From positions 1,612,001 to 1,676,000 of the forward strand of contig NZ_CP053828.1 in the NCBI RefSeq assembly GCF_013372165.1: a stretch of 64,000 nt of DNA, read 5' to 3'. Made by a program: the position numbers and the translations under genes. Positions within the stretch are counted from its first letter, which is position 1. Every line of letters starts with the position of its first letter. Of this stretch, positions 59,484-64,000 are shown in pieces. This stretch comes from Campylobacter hyointestinalis subsp. lawsonii. GTDB taxonomy: Bacteria; Campylobacterota; Campylobacteria; Campylobacterales; Campylobacteraceae. Below the pieces are notes generated by a model. It made no database searches. It was not told where the DNA came from and was given only the letters and a program-made list of their open reading frames with translations.

Positions 59484-59600
59484 ATGAGTGGTATAACAAT
59501 ATTTGGGGGAATACTATTAATCTTTACATTTATAGCTGCTATATATTTTCATTTTAAATATAAAGATGGTACAAACAATCATAAATTACATAACAGTTAA
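59484..59600 (+). CDS. 38-residue single-pass membrane peptide
   Basis: ATG 59484 follows AGAAAGGAAAAGGAA, a strong ribosome-binding site. The peptide has one hydrophobic helix (residues 5-24, FGGILLIFTFIAAIYFHF) and a charged tail. Size and layout resemble small membrane toxins or phage accessory peptides, but nothing identifies it. It lies next to a two-gene defence module on the other strand. Confidence 0.45.
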   Translation: MSGITIFGGILLIFTFIAAIYFHFKYKDGTNNHKLHNS

Positions 59601-59700
59601 GATATAAATACCACAGCTACTAGGCTGGGTACCCTAAAGCATAAGCTTTGAGCTTGTTCTCTTTGCAGAGCAAAATAGAATTTGGTTCTTAATTATAGCA

Positions 59701-60306
59701 TTATTTTTTATTTTTTAAATCATCACAATATTCTATAAAATATATAAATGAGGATTGTTCTAGTCGGATTTTAGATTTATCAAATGTAGTTTTATTTTCT
59801 CTCTTATAACAACATAAATTTTCCTTTCTATATCTTTTAAAAATATTATTAAAACTACCATCATTTTTTAGGATATGGTTATAGATATCTCTTTTAGATT
59901 TTAATTCAGCCTTGCTGTTTAAATTTAATCTATTTAATATATTATTTTCATAAGGATCAAAATGAGATGATAGAAATCCTTCAAAATTAGGATATGTTAT
60001 AAAAGCAAAACTATATCTAAACTCATTTAACTCTTTTAACATAATTTTAAAACTATTAAGCTCATTTTCATCATTAACTAACCTATCCATATCAGTTACA
60101 ATAAATATAGTAACTTCAGATAAGCCTTTAAAAGATCTTATTCTTTTAGTAATAGAGTGATAACTACCACCCTTAACATTGTGGAAATTAAATCTAAGGG
60201 TTTCATCAAACTTATCTCTATCTTTTGTAAATTCTTTTAAGTAGTTTTCTTCAGTCATTCCTTCTACTATAACTTCTATTCTTATCCTAGGTTTTGTTTT
60301 ACTCAT
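59701..60306 (-). CDS. RloB-like (Toprim-type) protein of an ATPase/nuclease defence pair
   Basis: The 201-residue protein has VIVEGMTEENYLKEF near residue 12 (acidic Toprim-like start) and FIVTDMDRL near residue 90. FITYPNFEGFLSSHF follows, a run typical of RloB/AbiLii proteins. With the ATPase next door it resembles the AbiL and PARIS type defence pairs, in which an ATPase senses phage and releases a Toprim nuclease. It overlaps the ATPase by eight bases. Confidence 0.72.
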   Translation of the reverse strand: MSKTKPRIRIEVIVEGMTEENYLKEFTKDRDKFDETLRFNFHNVKGGSYHSITKRIRSFKGLSEVTIFIVTDMDRLVNDENELNSFKIMLKELNEFRYSFAFITYPNFEGFLSSHFDPYENNILNRLNLNSKAELKSKRDIYNHILKNDGSFNNIFKRYRKENLCCYKRENKTTFDKSKIRLEQSSFIYFIEYCDDLKNKK

Positions 60307-61372
60307 AATCCCCCCTAAGAAAATTTAAATAAGCTTTTCTTTTATCCTTTCTTAATTCAAAAGAATCTAAAGAGTTTATCTTAGTAGCATAATCTTCTTT
60401 AGTTACTATATATATTTGATCTGGAGATAATAACTCTGTATCAAAGAGTAAAGGATTATGAGTACTTATTAAGAATTGACCATTTTTATTATCTTCTGAG
60501 TTTATTGTGCTATTTAAAAACCTGATTAACGATACAGTACCTATAGAGCTATCTAGCTCATCTATAAGGACTATTCCACCATTTTCCATAGTATTTATTA
60601 TAAGTGGAATTAAATAAATTATTTTTTTAATTCCACTGCTTTCTAGCTCTATACCAAAATCTATCTCTCCTCGTTTCAAGATCATTTTATAGGAACCATC
60701 TTTTAAATCTAAGAAGTAAAAATCAGTTATACTATTATCTAATATTTTAAGAATATCTATAAGAGTATCTTTTGCTTTTTCAAAAAGCATTTTAACCCAT
60801 TCTTCTGTTATCTTATAATTACGCATTCCATACTCTATTCTATAAAACATATAATCGTATTCTATAAATTCATATATTTCTGAAATTATATTATCTTTTA
60901 ACTTTTGAAGAATAGTGCTTTTAGATTTGACAGAGAGTAAAGAGTTAAAATCTTGATAGAGGTCAGAAACTAAAGTACCATTTTTAAACTCATAAAATTC
61001 TTCATTGTTTTTAGCTAGATATTCATAGAGTATCTGCTCTTGGTTTATCTCTAATTTATAAGTATATAAGTTATTACCACAGATTACCTCTAAGTGATAT
61101 TTTAACTCTTTTGTAAAAGTATTTATAAAAGTTTTTTGTTCTTCTAAGTCTATACCTTTATTTATAATATTAAATAGATTATCTATAGATTCTAAAACAT
61201 TAGTTTTACCTACTGCATTATGACCAAACAAAAATATTGATTTAGGTAATCTATTATTAAAATAATTATACTCATATTTAGTCCCTTTAATTCTTTTTCC
61301 TTTAGAATTTAAATCTAATTCTATAGGCTCTCTTATAGATTTATACCCTGATACTTTAAAATATTTTATCAT
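60299..61372 (-). CDS. AAA/ABC-type ATPase of a defence pair
   Basis: The 357-residue protein starts IKYFKVSGYKSIREPIELDL, with Walker A FGHNAVGKTN near residue 51. The Walker B GGIVLIDELDSSIG and the switch region FLISTHNPLLFDTE lie near residues 260-300. It is of the AAA15/AAA21 (OLD-like, RloA/AbiLi) class. Partner RloB-like gene overlaps downstream. The pair is likely an abortive-infection module. Confidence 0.82.
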   Translation of the reverse strand: MIKYFKVSGYKSIREPIELDLNSKGKRIKGTKYEYNYFNNRLPKSIFLFGHNAVGKTNVLESIDNLFNIINKGIDLEEQKTFINTFTKELKYHLEVICGNNLYTYKLEINQEQILYEYLAKNNEEFYEFKNGTLVSDLYQDFNSLLSVKSKSTILQKLKDNIISEIYEFIEYDYMFYRIEYGMRNYKITEEWVKMLFEKAKDTLIDILKILDNSITDFYFLDLKDGSYKMILKRGEIDFGIELESSGIKKIIYLIPLIINTMENGGIVLIDELDSSIGTVSLIRFLNSTINSEDNKNGQFLISTHNPLLFDTELLSPDQIYIVTKEDYATKINSLDSFELRKDKRKAYLNFLRGDYE

Positions 61373-61509
61373 ATAATATCCTTTTTAATTTTACTATTAT
61401 ATAAAACATAAACAAAAAAAATGCTTATATTTTTATAATTAGAATATTTATTACCAAAGATTACTATCACAGAGATTTGCCACAAAATTATAAGCTAAAC
61501 CAAATCATC

Positions 61510-62163
61510 TTAATTTTTTAGAGAATTTAAAACTTCGACTATTGATTTTTCTCTAATTAGATCAGAGTGTAGTTTTAAGGGGTAGGTTACAGAGTGTTTT
61601 GACTCTTTTAGTGTAGGAATAATAGTTGTCAAGCCATTTGTTCTAGCTACTTTTAACACTGGTTTCATATCTGAATCTTTTGAAAATAAAATCACTTTAT
61701 CTACAAGTTTTAAATACGAAACATGTGCTATGTCTAGTCCAATCAACATATCAACTTGTTTCTGTTTAGCATCCAGTCTGCCATTAGAAAGCAATTTATC
61801 TCCATACTTAATAATCCCTAGTCGCAACGCTATATACGGCTCAACAACTATTTCTTTTAAAAAATTATTTATTTTTTCTTCATATTCTCTATAATTATTT
61901 TTATCTTGTTCGGTTTTATAGACATCTGGGATCTCGTTAATATTTTTTGGTTTGGCCGTATAAAAGAAAATTCTATAAATCTCTTCATCATTTTCTAGAA
62001 AAGCTTCTATCAACTTGATAATATGTGATGAATTATTATAATCAAAGTTTTTTTGAAAATCTATAATAGATTGTTCATTTGTATATTTAGAATAATTTTG
62101 AATTTTTGCTATATCTTTTCTTAAATTGTCCCAATCAACAAAAATAGCAACTTTCTTTTTCAA
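61510..62163 (-). CDS. NYN-domain (LabA/DUF88-like) putative ribonuclease, phase-variable leader
   Basis: The start is chosen as TTG 62163 because AGGAG precedes it and the NYN fold starts at once (KKKVAIFVDWDNLRK). This gives about 217 residues. Acidic catalytic positions are seen in FVDWDN, RLDAKQKQVDMLIGLDI and FSKDSDMKPVL. NYN domains are PIN-like RNases. An in-frame extension reaches back to 62364 through a G10 tract. It stands next to the ATPase/RloB pair and may be a third defence gene. Confidence 0.72.
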   Translation of the reverse strand: MKKKVAIFVDWDNLRKDIAKIQNYSKYTNEQSIIDFQKNFDYNNSSHIIKLIEAFLENDEEIYRIFFYTAKPKNINEIPDVYKTEQDKNNYREYEEKINNFLKEIVVEPYIALRLGIIKYGDKLLSNGRLDAKQKQVDMLIGLDIAHVSYLKLVDKVILFSKDSDMKPVLKVARTNGLTTIIPTLKESKHSVTYPLKLHSDLIREKSIVEVLNSLKN

Positions 62164-62231
62164 ATTATCTCCTATGTTTTTTAGATAATCTCGTATTATA
62201 GTAAAAATTTGAATAAAGAAGTAAAAAGTTA

Positions 62232-62241
62232 CCCCCCCCCC
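62232..62241 (-). repeat. Poly-G tract (G10) upstream of the NYN gene
   Basis: Ten C on the plus strand, 70 bp before the likely TTG start. It is in frame with a possible N-terminal extension (ESGGGVTFYF). It could control expression by frame if the extension is used, or by leader/promoter spacing if not. Confidence 0.85.
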
Positions 62242-62470
62242 ACTCTCCCTAGGATTAATGGGAGAAAGCATTTGGGCTAGAATATGCATGAAGTTATACA
62301 AGAATTTCATAAAAATACGCTTAAATTCTATAATATTTTTTGATACTATATTACAAATATCCACTAAATAGACATTACAATTATTTTTTATTCCCTTTGT
62401 GTTAGCTAAGGTTACTTGGCTTAATTGGGAAACACTCGCTTATAGAAACGAGTGTTGTTCACTAGCTCAT

Positions 62471-62700
62471 TCAAAATGGTATTATGTCATTATCTGTTTC
62501 ATAATATTTATCATCATTTCTAGCTTGATTATCAGTATTTTCTTTGTTATATAGCATTTCCATACTCTCAACTATAATTGAGTGTTTATAGTAATTTATC
62601 CCGTTTTTGTCTTGCCAAATGTCAAACTTTAGCCGTCCTTCTACTAGGATTTTGCTACTTTTTTTTAGATATTGATTTGCCGCTTCGGCGGTCTTTTGAC
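62471..62700 (-). pseudogene. SSB (single-stranded DNA-binding protein) C-terminal fragment
   Basis: The frame reads QKTAEAANQYLKK, SSKILVEGRLKFDIWQDKNG and ends NDIIPF, the acidic SSB tail. The N-terminal half of the OB fold is missing or in another frame (break near 62700). Like the ERF fragment it points to a phage replication module. Confidence 0.7.
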
Positions 62701-62899
62701 CCTATTTTCTCACTCTTAAATTCCGCTATTTTATCATTTTATTTTGCCATCTAGATAGATTTACAGATGAATTTTAACACCTTGTAAAGAGATGCTTCGT
62801 GGTGGCTGGATTTGAGTCAAACTGCGATTAATTTCATTTAAATTTCACCTCTTAAACCGACAATCAAAACTAAAATTTCAGATAGAAAAAAATATTGAT

Positions 62900-62975
62900 A
62901 TTTATTATCGTTTAAGGAATTTTCCGCTATAGTTCTCTTTAATTTTTGATAACAAATATCAATAAATATTAATAT
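62900..62975 (+). promoter_or_regulatory. Possible Fur-type control region of exbB
   Basis: Two AT-rich segments resemble Fur boxes: AATATTGATATTTATTATCG (near 62890-62910) and TTGATAACAAATATCAATAA (near 62946-62966). exbB-exbD is usually iron-repressed in Campylobacter. The match is by eye only. Confidence 0.4.
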
Positions 62976-63004
62976 ATCTTTATTTACTATTTACGGAGAA
63001 TGCG

Positions 63005-63607
63005 ATGTTAGCATATCTTTATGCTGGTGGTCCATTTATGTGGCCTATATTTTTCCTTTTTGTTTTGTCATTTGGCGTGATGCTAGAAAAGCTTTGTTAT
63101 TTTCTGATTTACGAGCTAGATGCCACAGCGAAATTTAAGATGAGATTAGCCACTTTAATCAACGCCAACAAAGATGAAGAGGCAAAAATTTTGTGCCAAA
63201 GATATAAAAATACAATTGCTAAGACTACGATTTTTGTCCTTGAAAATGTGAATTTTAAACTAGATACAAAATCACAGATAGACTACACCATAGAAGAGGC
63301 CATAAATGACAAAGTGCTAAATTTAGAAAAGCACAATTGGATCCTTGCGATGTGTGCGAGCGTATCGCCGCAACTTGGGCTTTTGGGGACGATCACTGGA
63401 ATGATTAGATCCTTTGCTGGTCTAAGCGGCGGAGTGAATGCACCAGAGGTGGCTGTGGGGATCTCTGAAGCGCTCTATACCACAGCAGCTGGGCTGATGG
63501 TGGCGATCCCTTGTTTGGTGATTTTACTGATGATAAACAAAAAAATAGATTATATTTTAAATGATTTAAATAGAACAATTGGGCTCTTTAGTAGGAGAAT
63601 ATCGTGA
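63005..63607 (+). CDS. exbB: TonB-system energising protein ExbB
   Basis: The 200-residue MotA/TolQ/ExbB family protein has three membrane segments (about residues 12-32, 110-135 and 160-180). The family motif region SPQLGLLGTITGMIRSFAGL is present, as are the pore-lining helices. With ExbD it drives TonB-dependent uptake. It overlaps exbD by four bases (GTGA). Confidence 0.93.
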   Translation: MLAYLYAGGPFMWPIFFLFVLSFGVMLEKLCYFLIYELDATAKFKMRLATLINANKDEEAKILCQRYKNTIAKTTIFVLENVNFKLDTKSQIDYTIEEAINDKVLNLEKHNWILAMCASVSPQLGLLGTITGMIRSFAGLSGGVNAPEVAVGISEALYTTAAGLMVAIPCLVILLMINKKIDYILNDLNRTIGLFSRRIS

Positions 63608-64000
63608 AATTTATCCAAAGAAAGCGGGAGCAAATCGGCAGAATTTCTATGCTAAATTTGATCGATATTATCTTTGTTTTGCTTCTGTTTTTTATGCTAA
63701 CAACGACATTTAATCAACTCACCCATTTTGACCTTGAACTACCTAGTAGTAGCGCTGATTTCCAAAAAGATGATAAAGCGATGGTGGAGTTATTTTACGA
63801 AATAGATGAGAAAATCACATTAAAAATTGGCCCGATGGAGCAAATTTTGAGCATAGATGGATTGGAAAATTTTATTTTAAATTTGGATGAGAATCAGAAA
63901 AATATTATCAAAATAAGCGCCGATGAGAGGCTAGAATATAAGAAAATTATCGATCTTATTTCGATTTTGAAAAATGCAAATGTTAATAATGTAGAGTTAA
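63604..64000 (+). CDS. exbD: ExbD (partial, 3' end outside window)
   Basis: GTG 63604 starts a frame that runs off the right edge (132 codons seen). It has one N-terminal membrane helix with the essential Asp (NLIDIIFVLLLFFMLTTTF), then a periplasmic domain. Its start overlaps the exbB stop. tonB would be expected next. Confidence 0.9.
   Translation, partial: MKFIQRKREQIGRISMLNLIDIIFVLLLFFMLTTTFNQLTHFDLELPSSSADFQKDDKAMVELFYEIDEKITLKIGPMEQILSIDGLENFILNLDENQKNIIKISADERLEYKKIIDLISILKNANVNNVEL

Noticed and set aside
59620-59680. tRNA-like or attachment-site sequence near GGCTGGGTACCC
   Set aside because: No cloverleaf could be drawn and no matching repeat was found on the other side of the phage region.

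Overview
The window is an AT-rich chromosomal segment of an epsilonproteobacterium of the genus Campylobacter. The evidence is the gene blocks trpFBA-cheX-fliN-fliO, gyrA-flgP-flgQ-flgR and comF-lipoprotein-lepA, the ribosomal RNA sequences, and the many poly-G contingency tracts. Intervening sequences in both the 16S and 23S rRNA genes, plus the general gene content, point to the C. fetus / C. hyointestinalis / C. lanienae side of the genus rather than C. jejuni. The species cannot be fixed from the window alone. References to C. jejuni gene order are from memory.

Layout. (1) 1-5100, minus strand: an adenine methyltransferase, then trpF, trpB, trpA, a CheX-like protein, fliN and a fliO-like gene cut by the window edge. 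(2) 5.1-6.6 kb: an HxlR regulator divergent from a luciferase-like oxidoreductase. (3) 6.6-8.5 kb: a decayed cluster around an AAA+ ATPase that has lost its catalytic core. (4) 8.8-13.4 kb: flgR, flgQ, flgP and gyrA. (5) 13.5-18.7 kb: a glycan-modification operon (DUF4910-type peptidase-like protein, stand-alone NRPS-type adenylation enzyme, GNAT, formyltransferase, acyl carrier protein, AAC(3)-fold acetyltransferase), with poly-G tracts in two genes and a frameshift in a third. (6) 18.7-22.6 kb: comF, two lipoproteins, a tautomerase and lepA. (7) 22.7-26.4 kb: a BcgI-like type IIB restriction system and a fragment of a second one. (8) 26.7-29.9 kb: prs, pyrB and pyrC.

(9) 30-34.9 kb: a C-protein-like regulator, a fused m5C/m6A methyltransferase and an HNH endonuclease, resembling the Eco31I/Esp3I restriction family. 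(10) 35-41.3 kb: remains of an IS1595-type element, then the edge of a capsule locus (phase-variable glycosyltransferase, kpsD, a cytochrome P450, and a membrane hydrolase whose frame is set by a poly-A/poly-G tract). (11) 41.6-44 kb: an autotransporter whose passenger looks like an IdeS/Mac IgG-cleaving cysteine protease, with a poly-G tract just before its start codon. (12) 44-45.4 kb: adhesin relics and a 9-bp tandem repeat. (13) 45.36-51.7 kb: a module with a TonB-type outer-membrane barrel, an ABC transporter and NnrS, lying between two 174-bp direct repeats that each carry a 5S rRNA gene. At the left repeat the first 40 codons of topA are cut off exactly at the repeat edge. (14) 51.5-57.6 kb: a complete rRNA operon on the minus strand (16S, tRNA-Ala, 23S, 5S). 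(15) 58-62.7 kb: prophage debris (ERF and SSB fragments) enclosing an ATPase/RloB defence pair and a phase-variable NYN-domain protein. (16) 63-64 kb: exbB and exbD, cut by the window edge.

The common theme is surface variation and defence. Six poly-G tracts of 8 to 10 bases touch a formyltransferase, a peptidase-like glycan gene, a glycosyltransferase, a capsule-edge hydrolase, a secreted protease and an NYN nuclease. The strongest candidates for something little described are the IdeS-like autotransporter, the phase-variable aminoacyl-glycan operon, and the 5S/topA-bordered transport module.
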